Of a stretch of DNA of 64,000 nt, positions 1 to 8,301 are shown in pieces. How positions within the stretch are numbered: position 1 is the first letter of the stretch; each line of letters starts with the position of its first letter. Position numbers and translations under genes: made by a program. The notes under the pieces are model-generated. The model worked only from the letters and a program-made list of their open reading frames with translations, had not been told where the DNA came from and did not search any database. Source of the DNA: an uncultured Eubacteriales bacterium (GTDB lineage Bacteria > Bacillota > Clostridia > Oscillospirales > CAG-272); the NCBI GenBank assembly GCA_948467545.1, contig CAOKER010000004.1, forward strand, positions 111,952 through 175,951, written 5' to 3'.

Positions 1-106
1 TTTTTGCCGCTCCGCTTCCGACAAGTGTGCAGGATAATGCTGATGATAAAGCGGTGACAGCGGCTGTAAGCAGAACTATAAGTCGTTTTGAGGATTTTGT
101 TTTCAT
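1..106 (-). CDS. Exported protein, N-terminal fragment (runs off the window start)
   Basis: Reading the minus strand from an ATG at 106, the frame stays open to base 1 (35 codons). It begins MKTKSSKRLIVLLTAAV, a basic stretch followed by a hydrophobic segment rich in Ala, Leu and Ser, which is a typical Sec signal peptide. A Cys follows at about residue 26, but the residues before it (Ala-Leu-Ser) are a poor lipobox, so lipoprotein status is uncertain. A good ribosome site (AAAGGAGA) lies 8-9 bases upstream. Nothing of the mature protein is visible, so no function can be given. Confidence 0.65.
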   Translation of the reverse strand, partial: MKTKSSKRLIVLLTAAVTALSSALSCTLVGSGAAK

Positions 107-183
107 ATATTAATACTCTCCTTTCCGACAACGCACTAATGAATTACTTAACTTCCTCTGAATTACTTAACTTTCTTAGCACA

Positions 184-528
184 TTAGCACATTTTTTCCG
201 ACATTTTTATTCCGCCGAGAATATGAAAATGAAGATGCTTTACGCTTTGACATGCGTCGTCACCGCAGTTTGTTATAACACGGTAGCCGTTTGTGATTCC
301 GGCTTTTTTTGCGAGCTTTGGAATTGCTTCAAAAATATACGAGGCAATCCGACTGTTGTCCGAAGTGATTTCATCCGCGCATGCGATATGCGTTTTCGGA
401 ATTACAAGCACATGTACGGGAGCTTGCGGGTTGATATCATAAAATGCAAAGATATTGTCGTCCTCATACAGTTTTTTTGACGGTATGTTTCCTTTAACGA
501 TTTCACAAAAAATGCAGTCCATGTTCAT
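184..528 (-). CDS. HIT family (HinT-like) nucleotide hydrolase
   Basis: A 114-residue histidine-triad protein of the HinT branch, which hydrolyses purine nucleoside phosphoramidates and similar AMP conjugates in the cytoplasm. The catalytic triad His-x-His-x-His is at residues 98-102 (HLHFHILGG). A Cys-x2-Cys pair at residues 5 and 8 is typical of zinc-binding HinT proteins, and NPQAPVHVLVIPK is the usual central motif. Length is normal for the family. The start at 528 has AAGGAG six bases upstream; an in-frame ATG two codons later is less well placed. It is transcribed alone on the minus strand, divergent from the DUF1858 operon. Family assignment is firm; the physiological substrate is unknown. 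Confidence 0.93.
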   Translation of the reverse strand: MNMDCIFCEIVKGNIPSKKLYEDDNIFAFYDINPQAPVHVLVIPKTHIACADEITSDNSRIASYIFEAIPKLAKKAGITNGYRVITNCGDDACQSVKHLHFHILGGIKMSEKMC

Positions 529-640
529 TATTTTCTCCTTTTCGGGATTTTATTTATATTTCAATAACAATTATAGCACTTCCGTACCATAATTTCAAGA
601 TAGAGGACGCTTAAAAATGGCTGTAATAAGAAAGTTTGTA

Positions 641-669
641 TTGACAACGGCAAATGGCAGATGTATAAT
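641..669 (+). promoter_or_regulatory. Sigma-A-type promoter for the DUF1858-trmK operon
   Basis: TTGACA at 641-646 and TATAAT at 664-669 are both perfect consensus hexamers separated by exactly 17 bases. The predicted start near 676 gives a leader of about 115 bases before the first gene at 792. This is a sequence match only. Confidence 0.8.
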
Positions 670-791
670 ATATTAGCAGAAATATACAATTCGTTATATA
701 TGATTAGCTTTGCGGCTGCAGGCAATAATAATAACGGCAGGCGTTTTCTGCGAATATTAAGATCTTTGTAAGGGAAAGGAATGATTATATA

Positions 792-992
792 ATGAAGGTA
801 ACTAAGGAAACTACGATAGGCGATATACTTGATTATAATGCGGATACTGCGGAATTCTTTTTGGAAATGGGTATGCATTGTCTCGGCTGCCCCGCGTCAA
901 GAGGTGAATCTATAGAAGCGGCGTGTGAAGTTCACGGAACCGACGCCGATGCTTTGGTAAACAAAATTAATGACTTTCTTGCAGACAAATAA
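792..992 (+). CDS. DUF1858 domain protein
   Basis: A 66-residue protein that is essentially one DUF1858 domain, a small helical fold also found attached to hybrid-cluster and other redox proteins. It opens with the typical MKVTKETTIGDIL and has the family Cys pattern at residues 30, 33 and 45 (HCLGCPASRGESIEAAC). The Cys-x2-Cys pair suggests a redox or metal role, but the function is not known. GGAAAGGA lies about 11 bases before the ATG and a consensus promoter sits upstream. The stop codon abuts the GTG start of trmK, so the two are probably translationally coupled. Confidence 0.9.
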   Translation: MKVTKETTIGDILDYNADTAEFFLEMGMHCLGCPASRGESIEAACEVHGTDADALVNKINDFLADK

Positions 993-1703
993 GTGAGCGT
1001 CCGTAAGGTTAAACTCAGCAAAAGGCTTTTATGTGCGGCGGATCTTATAGGACACGCTGAGTTAGTTGCAGACGTCGGGACAGATCACGCATATCTGCCT
1101 ATTTATATGCTTACGGAGGAAAAAGCCGAGCGGGCTGTCGCAACGGACATTAATACGGGTCCGCTTGAGAGGGCAGAGGCAAATGCAAAGCTGTATAATG
1201 TCAGTGAAAGACTGACTTTGCTTCATACCGACGGCTTGTACGGCGTCGAGCGTTATTTGCCCGACGTCGTCGTTATAGCCGGAATGGGCGGCGAACTGTC
1301 GGCTTCTATAATAGAAAAAGCTGATTTTTTGAAGGCGCGTCACCGCAGAATTGTCTGTCAGCCGATGACGCATTCTGAGTTGCTTCGTGCCGCGCTTTGT
1401 CGTCTCGGATTCGCAATATACGATGAAAGGACGGTGCGTGACGGTAAGCTGTATCAGCTTTTCGCTGCCGAATACACCGGTAAAAACGAGAGTTACTCGG
1501 ATGCGGAGCTGCTTGTCGGCAGAGTTTCGGACAAAAAGGATCCGCTTACCGCCGAATATATCGAAACCGTTATACGCAGACTCAAAAAAGAATATAACGG
1601 AGCTCTCTGCTCTAAGTCTAAATCAAAAAACAAAAATACGGCGGACTTAAAACGGCTGTATAATACGGTTGAAGAACTCTGCTCGATGATAGAATATCAA
1701 TGA
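993..1703 (+). CDS. trmK: tRNA (adenine(22)-N1)-methyltransferase TrmK
   Basis: A 236-residue class I SAM-dependent methyltransferase of the TrmK family, which makes m1A22 in the D-arm of certain bacterial tRNAs. The SAM-binding motif VADVGTDHAYLP covers residues 25-36, and the family motif AGMGGE is at about 96-101. The C-terminal third is charged and helical, as in known TrmK proteins. The start is a GTG directly after the stop of the DUF1858 gene with no strong ribosome site of its own, implying coupling. The next gene is a Nif3-like protein, the same neighbour trmK has in Bacillus (trmK-yqfO), which supports the call. Confidence 0.93.
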   Translation: MSVRKVKLSKRLLCAADLIGHAELVADVGTDHAYLPIYMLTEEKAERAVATDINTGPLERAEANAKLYNVSERLTLLHTDGLYGVERYLPDVVVIAGMGGELSASIIEKADFLKARHRRIVCQPMTHSELLRAALCRLGFAIYDERTVRDGKLYQLFAAEYTGKNESYSDAELLVGRVSDKKDPLTAEYIETVIRRLKKEYNGALCSKSKSKNKNTADLKRLYNTVEELCSMIEYQ

Positions 1704-1739
1704 TAGAATAAATATGACTTTACAATGAAGGTTTTGAAT

Positions 1740-2495
1740 ATGATTACTGTAAAGGAACTTTATGACAAACTTGATGCTGTGATACCGAAAGCGCTGTCAT
1801 GTGAATGGGATAACGACGGACTTATGCTTTCGCCGGATACCGAAGCCGAGGTCAGACACACTGTAGTGGCTCTTGACGTTACCGATGACACTGTCGCGTT
1901 TGCAAAGGACTTTGGTGCAGAGCTTATTGTTACGCATCATCCGCTTATATTCAAACCGCTGAAGCAGCTTGTTTCTGATAAGCTTGTCACATTAATAAAC
2001 TCGGGAATATCGGTTTTCTCATTTCATACAAGACTTGATGTTCTTGATACAGGGGTGAACAGTGCTCTTGCCGCAAGTCTTTCACTTAAAAATGTCAGAA
2101 CATTGGATTGCGAATTGGGACTTATGGGAGAAGTACATTCCGAAATGACCGTAAATGAATATGCTGATTTTGTGTGCCGATCACTCGGTACTTCCTCGGT
2201 CAGATTTATTCCGTCTGATAAATATGTAAAAAAAGTTGCTGTTATCGGGGGAGCCGGTAAGGACTATATCTTTGATGCAATCAGATCGGGAGCCGATGTT
2301 TTTGTAACCGGCGAAGCCGGATATCACGGAATGTGCGACGCTGCCGACTGCGGTATGTATGTCATAGAGGCCGGACACTATGAGACTGAGAATCCCGTAT
2401 GCGGAACACTGAAAAAATTAATAGAGCAAATTTCTCCTGAGCTTGATGTGACTTTGTTCAATTCGGGAAGAATCTGTACACATTCTATCAAATGA
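1740..2495 (+). CDS. Nif3-like dinuclear metal-centre protein (YqfO family)
   Basis: A Nif3/YqfO family protein, a widespread toroidal hexamer with a two-metal site per subunit; its biological role is not settled (GTP cyclohydrolase I type 2 is a common but weak label). Metal-ligand motifs are visible: VTHHPLIF (His 66-67), FHTRLD near residue 100, and EAGHYETE near the C terminus. At 251 residues it is the short form, lacking the central inserted domain of some Bacillus homologues. I chose the ATG at 1740 because GAAGG lies 8 bases upstream; the in-frame ATG at 1725 has no ribosome site. It follows trmK by 36 bases. Confidence 0.9.
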   Translation: MITVKELYDKLDAVIPKALSCEWDNDGLMLSPDTEAEVRHTVVALDVTDDTVAFAKDFGAELIVTHHPLIFKPLKQLVSDKLVTLINSGISVFSFHTRLDVLDTGVNSALAASLSLKNVRTLDCELGLMGEVHSEMTVNEYADFVCRSLGTSSVRFIPSDKYVKKVAVIGGAGKDYIFDAIRSGADVFVTGEAGYHGMCDAADCGMYVIEAGHYETENPVCGTLKKLIEQISPELDVTLFNSGRICTHSIK

Positions 2496-2526
2496 GCTGT
2501 ACGCCTGTGGGGAGGGAACCATACAT

Positions 2527-4278
2527 ATGCGTAAAACAAAAATAATCTGTACACTTGGACCGTCCTCAAACAATGAGGAAGTTATAAGAAATATGATACT
2601 CGCGGGAATGAATGTCGCAAGATTGAACTTCTCTCACGGGGATTATGAAAGTCATAAGAAAACCGCGGATATTGTAAAAAAGCTTCGGACAGAACTTCAT
2701 TCACATACTGCGCTTCTTCTTGACACAAAAGGTCCGGAGATACGGCTGAAAAGATTTAAGGATAAAAAGGTTACCCTCAAAAAAGGTCAGAAATTTACTC
2801 TTATGCTTGGAACAGACGAGCCGGGAAACGAGTGCGGGGTTGCAATTACTTATGATAATCTGTATAAGGATGTAAAGCCCGGAAATACCATTCTTGTCGA
2901 CGACGGACTTATTGCCCTTAAAGTTCAGTCGTGCGATGAAAAGGGAATCGAATGTATTGTGGAAAACGGCGGATTGGTTTCTGACAATAAGGGCGTTAAT
3001 ATTCCCGGTGTAAAGCTTTCAATGCCGTTCATCAGCAAAAAGGATGCGGAGGATATTGCTTTCGGCGTTCGTGAAGACTTTGATTTTATAGCGGCGTCGT
3101 TTACTCAATCTGCCGAAGATATACATCTTATACACGATGAGCTTGAAAAAAATAACTGCCGTAACATTAGAGTAATTGCAAAAATCGAGAATGCCGCCGG
3201 AGTTGAAAATATAGATGAAATACTTGCCGCAGCCGATGGAATTATGGTTGCAAGAGGCGATATGGGCGCCGAAATTGCAATGGAGGAAATACCGATTATT
3301 CAGAAAAGGCTTATTTCCAAAGGTTACAACGACGGCAAGCAGGTTATAACTGCTACGCAGATGCTGGAAAGTATGACCAGACAGCCTCGGCCAACCAGAG
3401 CGGAAATCACGGATGTAGCCAACGCAATTTACGACGGAACAAGTGCGATTATGCTGTCAGGAGAGACGGCGAGCGGTCTCTATCCTGTTGAGGCTGTAAA
3501 GACAATGGCAAGAATCGCAATCAGAACCGAACGTGATATTGATTATGCTCAAAAATTTTCCCGTATACGGGTTAACGGCTTTTCGGATGTTACAAGTGCA
3601 ATTTCTCACGCAACATGTACTACCGCAAACGATCTCAATGCAGCCGCAATAATTACGGTAACTAAGTCTGGACGGACAGCGCGGATGCTCAGCCGTTTTC
3701 GCCCGGCGACAACTATTATCGGCTGCTCACCGGATCCGAAAACATGCCGGCATATGAATTTGTCATGGGGAATAACGCCGCTTTTAATTGAAGAAAAAAC
3801 AAGTACGGACGAGCTTCTCGAACATACGATAAGCGTGACGACCAAAAACGGACTTGTTAATCACGGGGATGTTGTTGTAATCACAGCCGGTATACCTCTT
3901 GGAGTATCGGGGACGACGAATATGATGAAGGTGCAGATTGTGGGAAACGTTTTGGTAGGAGGTACCGGAATCGGAGAAAAGTCGGTGTGCGGAAATCTTT
4001 GCGTCTGTGATAATGAGGAAGAAGCTCTTGAAAAGTTCAGAGCCGGAGATATACTTGTGATTCCTTTTGCTTCGCAAAAGCTTATTGATGTACTGAAAAC
4101 CGCAAGCGCAATTGTGTGCGAACGTTTTGGCAGGGATTCGTATGCCGCAGTTGCCGGTCAGCTGCTCGGCTGTCCCGTCATTGTGGGTGCGGTTGGAGCA
4201 ACAAAAATTCTTCATTCCGGAACTGTCGTTACGGTAGATGCTAAAAACGGCGTAGTTTACAGCGGAGATAACACCTGA
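2527..4278 (+). CDS. pyk: Pyruvate kinase, long form with C-terminal PEP-mobile domain
   Basis: Catalyses the last glycolytic step, phosphoenolpyruvate + ADP to pyruvate + ATP. Visible motifs: NVARLNFSHG (residues 29-38), the catalytic Lys219 in AKIEN, the GDMGAE metal-site loop, and ATQMLESM. The A/B/A barrel and alpha/beta domain occupy residues 1 to about 470. The remaining 110 residues form the extra swivelling domain found in Bacillus and many clostridial enzymes. In that domain the usual Thr-Ser-His of PEP-utilising mobile domains reads Asp-Ser-Tyr (Tyr539), so the phosphohistidine position is absent; this should not affect kinase activity. The GGGGAGGG ribosome site and 31-base gap after the Nif3-like gene suggest the same operon. 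Confidence 0.97.
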   Translation: MRKTKIICTLGPSSNNEEVIRNMILAGMNVARLNFSHGDYESHKKTADIVKKLRTELHSHTALLLDTKGPEIRLKRFKDKKVTLKKGQKFTLMLGTDEPGNECGVAITYDNLYKDVKPGNTILVDDGLIALKVQSCDEKGIECIVENGGLVSDNKGVNIPGVKLSMPFISKKDAEDIAFGVREDFDFIAASFTQSAEDIHLIHDELEKNNCRNIRVIAKIENAAGVENIDEILAAADGIMVARGDMGAEIAMEEIPIIQKRLISKGYNDGKQVITATQMLESMTRQPRPTRAEITDVANAIYDGTSAIMLSGETASGLYPVEAVKTMARIAIRTERDIDYAQKFSRIRVNGFSDVTSAISHATCTTANDLNAAAIITVTKSGRTARMLSRFRPATTIIGCSPDPKTCRHMNLSWGITPLLIEEKTSTDELLEHTISVTTKNGLVNHGDVVVITAGIPLGVSGTTNMMKVQIVGNVLVGGTGIGEKSVCGNLCVCDNEEEALEKFRAGDILVIPFASQKLIDVLKTASAIVCERFGRDSYAAVAGQLLGCPVIVGAVGATKILHSGTVVTVDAKNGVVYSGDNT

Positions 4279-4314
4279 TTCAGTAATAATTTATTATTCG
4301 GAGGACAATATAAA

Positions 4315-5433
4315 TTGATCATACAGTTAGATGAGGCAAAGAGAACCCTTCTTGAAATGAGAGATAAAATTAATGATCTTGGTTCCGCTCTTCAAATTGA
4401 CGAGCTTAAGAAAAGTGTCTCTGAACTTGAAAAAATGACTTCGGCGGAAAACTTTTGGAATGATGTCGGGAATTCAGGTAAAATTCTAAAAGAAATAAAA
4501 ATAAAAAAAGATAAGATAGATAAGTATGAGCAGTTGGCAAATCGTCTTGAGGATGCAATCGTGCTTGTCGAAATGGGAATTGAGGAAGAAGACGAGAGCG
4601 TAACGGATGAGGCTCTTTCCGAGGTCAAGGAGATTGTTGATGAGGAGAGTCGGCAGAGAATTGAGGTGCTTCTTTCCGGCGAATATGATCAAAACAATGC
4701 CATTCTTTCTTTTCATCCCGGAGCCGGAGGAACGGAAGCTCAGGATTGGGCGCAGATGCTTTACAGAATGTATGTTCGTTGGGGGGAGCGTCACAATTAT
4801 AATGTTAAGCTTATCGACTGGCTCGACGGCGATGAGGCCGGAATAAAAAGCGCAACAATTTTAGTTGAGGGTGTAAATGCATACGGTTATCTCAAAAGCG
4901 AAAACGGTGTTCACCGTCTTGTCCGTGTATCTCCGTTTGACGCGTCGGGAAGACGTCATACTTCTTTCGCTTCGGTAGAGGTTATGCCAGAATTTAATGA
5001 TGAGGACGGGAAAATTGAGCTTCGTGACGAAGACCTTGAAATTACCGCTCACCGTTCAAGCGGCGCGGGAGGTCAGCATATAAATAAAACCGATTCTGCA
5101 ATACGTATAGTGCATATACCAACCGGCATTGTGGTTGGGTGTCAGACTGAAAGAAGTCAGCTGCAAAACAAGGAAACCGCTCTTAAAATGCTGAAATCAA
5201 AGCTTATGGAGATAAAAGAGCGCGAAAAGCTTGATAAAATCGAGGATATTCAGGGTAATAAAACTAATATTGAATGGGGGGCACAAATCCGTTCTTATGT
5301 ATTTATGCCGTATACATTGGCAAAGGACAACAGAACCGGATTTGAAGACGGCAATATATCGGCTGTAATGGACGGTGATATTGACGGCTTTATCAATGCA
5401 TATCTTAAATATAACGCAGCTAAAAATCAGTAA
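4315..5433 (+). CDS. prfB: Peptide chain release factor 2 (no programmed frameshift)
   Basis: A 372-residue class I release factor that reads UGA and UAA and releases the finished peptide at the ribosome. It carries the RF2 recognition tripeptide Ser206-Pro207-Phe208 and the universal GGQ motif at 252-254 (GAGGQHINKTDSA). The start is TTG at 4315 with GGAGGA nine bases upstream. Most RF2 genes need a +1 frameshift at a CTT-TGA site near codon 25 for autoregulation. Here codons 26-27 are CTT-CAA in one uninterrupted frame, so that control is absent. It sits 36 bases after pyk. Confidence 0.97.
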   Translation: MIIQLDEAKRTLLEMRDKINDLGSALQIDELKKSVSELEKMTSAENFWNDVGNSGKILKEIKIKKDKIDKYEQLANRLEDAIVLVEMGIEEEDESVTDEALSEVKEIVDEESRQRIEVLLSGEYDQNNAILSFHPGAGGTEAQDWAQMLYRMYVRWGERHNYNVKLIDWLDGDEAGIKSATILVEGVNAYGYLKSENGVHRLVRVSPFDASGRRHTSFASVEVMPEFNDEDGKIELRDEDLEITAHRSSGAGGQHINKTDSAIRIVHIPTGIVVGCQTERSQLQNKETALKMLKSKLMEIKEREKLDKIEDIQGNKTNIEWGAQIRSYVFMPYTLAKDNRTGFEDGNISAVMDGDIDGFINAYLKYNAAKNQ

Positions 5434-5470
5434 AATAATAAAATAATTAATAATACGGAGGTACTATTTT

Positions 5471-5824
5471 ATGCTTAAACTATACTCGGACAAGAAATCA
5501 GTGGCCTATACGGCGTCAATTGCTATGTTTGTCTATGCGATAATTTCTTTTATTGCGGCATGCCTTTCCTTAATCGGCAAGAAAAAGACAACGGCTTCTA
5601 TTTTTGTCGCTCTGTCAGGAATTGCGGCGGCTTTCGGAGGAATGACAGCATATACTCTTAGGATTATCGACCGCTCCGAAAGCAAGGATATCGATGATTA
5701 TTTTGAAGATTACGATGAAGATGATTTTGACTTTGATGAGGACGGCAATGAAAAATCCGATGGAGATACACCTTATGTAATTCCTGTTGACGACACTGCA
5801 AGCGAAGAAGAATTTAATAGCTGA
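5471..5824 (+). CDS. Small membrane protein with a strongly acidic tail
   Basis: A 117-residue protein I do not recognise. Two hydrophobic helices are visible (about residues 12-36 and 43-64), then a C-terminal tail of about 50 residues dominated by Asp and Glu (for example DDYFEDYDEDDFDFDEDG). The two helices make a hairpin, so the tail is probably on the same side as the N terminus, likely cytoplasmic. A clear GGAGG ribosome site precedes the ATG, and it follows prfB closely, so it is probably co-transcribed and ended by the hairpin at 5834-5870. The acidic tail could bind divalent cations or basic proteins; that is speculation. Confidence 0.75.
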   Translation: MLKLYSDKKSVAYTASIAMFVYAIISFIAACLSLIGKKKTTASIFVALSGIAAAFGGMTAYTLRIIDRSESKDIDDYFEDYDEDDFDFDEDGNEKSDGDTPYVIPVDDTASEEEFNS

Positions 5825-5833
5825 TAATAGTGA

Positions 5834-5870
5834 AGCAATGTGCTCAAAGTTATAATTTGAGCGCATTGCT
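5834..5870 (+). terminator. Hairpin terminator after the pyk-prfB gene group
   Basis: A 15-base inverted repeat (5834-5848 and 5856-5870, one wobble pair) around a 7-base loop sits 10 bases after the stop of the acidic-tail membrane protein. The following T-tract is weak (TGTGATTTTC). Confidence 0.65.
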
Positions 5871-6031
5871 TGTGATTTTCGCGTATAAAAAATTAGATGT
5901 ATATAATGTCGATAGGCAAAGTTAACTTTTAGTTCATAATTTGAGCTTATCTATCTTCGGTAAATGTGATATACTAATTTAGGATTATAAAGTTTAAATA
6001 ATTCAATATAACCGATCGGGAGGAAAATAAC

Positions 6032-6370
6032 ATGTGTTTAAATAAACTATGTAAAAGGGAAGAAGAAAAAAAATCACTACTTGGAAAAGTTCTTGTTACT
6101 ACAGCCGCAGTTATTGGTTTCGGAACACTTATTTATCTCGCTGTAAAATATTTGTTTGAAAAGTATCATAACGGATGCTGCGCACTTTGCGGAGATGATG
6201 CGGATGATTATTCCTGCGGATGTGATGAGGATGATGAATGCGATTACGATTGTGAGGATGACTGCTGTACCTGTGGAAGTGATAATGATAATACCGCAGA
6301 TGATAGTTCATGCGAATGTGCGAACAGTGCAGATGAAAATATAGATCCTGAAAATGAGAACGAAAATTAA
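6032..6370 (+). CDS. Membrane-anchored Cys/Asp-rich protein of unknown function
   Basis: A 112-residue protein with a basic N terminus, one transmembrane helix (about residues 18-40) and a C-terminal region extremely rich in Cys and Asp, with repeated CC, CxC and CxxC (CCALCG, SCGCDEDDECDYDCEDDCCTCG). I do not recognise the family. The mixture of thiolates and carboxylates suggests metal binding or a disulfide-rich surface segment; this is inference. By the positive-inside rule the Lys/Arg/Glu-rich N terminus is cytoplasmic and the Cys-rich part outside, which would favour disulfides. The ribosome site GGGAGG is good, and it is probably monocistronic (promoter-like AT-rich DNA upstream, hairpin downstream). 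Confidence 0.75.
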   Translation: MCLNKLCKREEEKKSLLGKVLVTTAAVIGFGTLIYLAVKYLFEKYHNGCCALCGDDADDYSCGCDEDDECDYDCEDDCCTCGSDNDNTADDSSCECANSADENIDPENENEN

Positions 6371-6493
6371 GCCTGATTATATTTTCACTGTTAGAGAAAT
6401 TATTTTTATAACCGTTTCAACCTAATTGCATTTTTGATTGCTGTTTATTTTTGATAAAGGGCTGTATTGTTAAATATGTAATTATAATTATAT

Positions 6494-6524
6494 AAAAAGC
6501 TCCGAAGTTATTTCGGAGCTTTTT
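6494..6524 (+). terminator. Intrinsic terminator
   Basis: A perfect 13-base stem (6494-6506 with 6512-6524) containing GCTCCGAA/TTCGGAGC, a 5-base loop, and a run of T on the plus strand with A on the other side. It can act in both directions. It lies about 125 bases after the Cys/Asp-rich gene and before the spore-protein gene. Confidence 0.85.
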
Positions 6525-6792
6525 ATTGTCTTTATTTTATAGAAAAAATATTTTAATACTTATGCTCAATTGGTTTTAATTACAATTAAAGATACATAAT
6601 TTGCCTGTAATAAAATTAAGTAATGAGATAATAATAATACCAGAGCCGAATAAATGGCTCGATTAAATAGATGTATAATCTTGAATTATTGAAAATTTTA
6701 AAAATGTCCTGTTGATAAGACATTTTACTTTTAAATTTTGATGCAATTCTCGATTATATGCAATATGTATAAATATACAAGGAGAAATCAAA

Positions 6793-6996
6793 ATGGCAAC
6801 CAACAAGAATTTAGTTCCTGAAGCTAAGAGCGCACTTGATAAGTTCAAGATGGAAGCTGCAAGCGAAGTAGGCGTAAGCCTTAACAACGGTTATAATGGA
6901 GATCTGACATCTCGTCAGGCTGGTTCTATCGGCGGACAGATGGTTAAGAAAATGATCCAGAAATACGAGAACGATCTTAAGAACGGTAACAGATAA
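6793..6996 (+). CDS. Alpha/beta-type small acid-soluble spore protein
   Basis: A 67-residue SASP, which coats and protects spore DNA and is degraded on germination. It shows the two family signatures: the KFKMEAASEVGV segment around the usual germination-protease site, and the second helix LTSRQAGSIGGQMVKKMI. Length is normal. AAGGAG is 8 bases before the ATG. It stands alone, as SASP genes usually do, and would be expected to be read by sigma-G, although I could not pick out a convincing sigma-G promoter in the AT-rich DNA upstream. It is the clearest sign in the window that the organism sporulates. Confidence 0.96.
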   Translation: MATNKNLVPEAKSALDKFKMEAASEVGVSLNNGYNGDLTSRQAGSIGGQMVKKMIQKYENDLKNGNR

Positions 6997-7758
6997 CCAG
7001 AAAAACCGATTGTTTTTTAAACTTGTATTTGATCACATTAATGTTTCGCTGACCGATTATCTTAGGGATTTCTTATATTATAATACCATGTGTGTTTGAA
7101 CCAAGAATGTCTGTTATAGATAATAATTTAGCGTAAACAAGGTAAGTGCGATTGCAGATTTAATTGCAATCGCATTTATTTTTTAGCAAAAATTATGCGT
7201 TGTATATGGCAAAAAAAAAGATTAATGGATTAGTCAAAATCTTCGTAAGTGTTAAATAAAAAAGACCTGCCGGTCAAAAATAATAATGCATAAAGGGTTA
7301 AACTAAGGGGTGTCTATAAGCCGCCGTAAGCGCTATACACGAAAATGAAATATAACCAGTTTGATATGCCTCCAAAAGTATATGACTTTTGGAGGCGCTT
7401 CAATTGTGAGTGGAGTAGGCGGATGTTTTGATTGCCGGTCTATATCTACGTAAATGAATAAAATGTAAAAAAACAATTAACGTATATGCTGTAAAGAAAC
7501 ATTTTTATATATTTATAAAAAATTAATATTTCATGAAGAAAAATCCTTAATAGTTTGTTAAATCAGTTGGTATATTATATCACTAAATATAGTATAATTT
7601 TCCAAGTTAAGATTTTTATTTCTTATTATATATCAATACAGACAAAATTATCGGTTGTATATTAATAGAACATTACTTATAAATTTAAAATTTATTCGAA
7701 ACATGAAAATGATATCGAATTAAATTATATATTTTTAAATTTATTGGAGTAGTTTAAA
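6997..7758. other. AT-rich gene-poor interval with two hairpins
   Basis: About 760 bases with no ORF that looks real. It holds the terminator at 7146-7184 and a perfect 12-base stem with a 5-base loop at 7368-7396 (GCCTCCAAAAGT and its complement) that lacks a T-tract. A short GACC-TGCC-GGTC hairpin is near 7265. The last 300 bases are very A+T-rich and lead into the sigma-like gene, so they presumably contain its promoter. I recognise no riboswitch or known RNA. Confidence 0.6.
7146..7184 (+). terminator. Intrinsic terminator, probably of the spore-protein transcript
   Basis: An 11-base stem (7146-7156 with 7165-7175, TGCGATTGCA/TGCAATCGCA core) with an 8-base loop followed by a T-rich tail (TTATTTTTT). 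It lies about 150 bases after the SASP stop. Confidence 0.75.
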
Positions 7759-8301
7759 ATGAAAAATCTTAAAAGAAAGGTACTCTTAGCACAGAGTGGA
7801 GATGAACAGGCTATGATGGATATTATATCTTTATTTGAACCGTTAACAAATAAGTATTATGCTCTGATGAATTTCGATGAAGATTTTAAATCTGAAATTA
7901 CAATGCATTTGATTGAGCTGATTAACTCTATGGATTTTTCAAGGTTTCGTATAATGAATGACGGTGCTATTATCAACTTTATAAAGACTTCAATACATAG
8001 GAAATATATACTGCTGTCCAAATTTAAAAGTAAAATACATGATCATGAAATTTCTTGTGAATATAATGATTCTTTAAGCTGCAGCGAAGATAATTATAAA
8101 TTTCAGAACATGATTGACGACCTTCTTGTCGACGAGATGCTGAAATGTTATTTGACAAATAAGGAATATATATGTTTTAGTATGATGGTCGTCAAAGGCT
8201 TTTCTGCGTCACAGGTTTCCAAGCGTCTCGGTATGACCAGACAGGCAATAAATAATACAAAAAATCGCAGCATTAAAAGACTAAAAGCCAATATACGATA
8301 G
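7759..8301 (+). CDS. Sigma-70-like / helix-turn-helix regulator
   Basis: A 180-residue protein resembling small sigma-like regulators. The N-terminal segment (VLLAQSGDEQAMMDIISLFEPL) matches the HTH_16-type start seen in sigma-like proteins of conjugative transposons. The C-terminal part (GFSASQVSKRLGMTRQAINNTKNRSIKRLK, residues about 147-177) is a region-4-like helix-turn-helix. Between them is a region-2-like stretch. The base composition is much more AT-rich than the neighbours and the gene sits in a stretch with gene relics, so horizontal origin is likely. It could be an alternative sigma factor or a mobile-element regulator; the sequence does not decide. Ribosome site GGAG is weakly placed. 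Confidence 0.72.
   Translation: MKNLKRKVLLAQSGDEQAMMDIISLFEPLTNKYYALMNFDEDFKSEITMHLIELINSMDFSRFRIMNDGAIINFIKTSIHRKYILLSKFKSKIHDHEISCEYNDSLSCSEDNYKFQNMIDDLLVDEMLKCYLTNKEYICFSMMVVKGFSASQVSKRLGMTRQAINNTKNRSIKRLKANIR

Noticed and set aside
561..878. Minus-strand frame of 105 codons before the DUF1858 gene
   Set aside because: Overlaps a consensus promoter and the start of a well-supported gene; composition is random.
6156..6344. Alternative frames in both directions within the Cys/Asp-rich gene
   Set aside because: The low-complexity GAT/TGT-rich sequence opens all frames; only the frame from 6032 has a ribosome site and a membrane helix.
7260..7460. Possible riboswitch or structured RNA
   Set aside because: Several small hairpins exist but I could match no known aptamer, and the next gene is 300 bases away.
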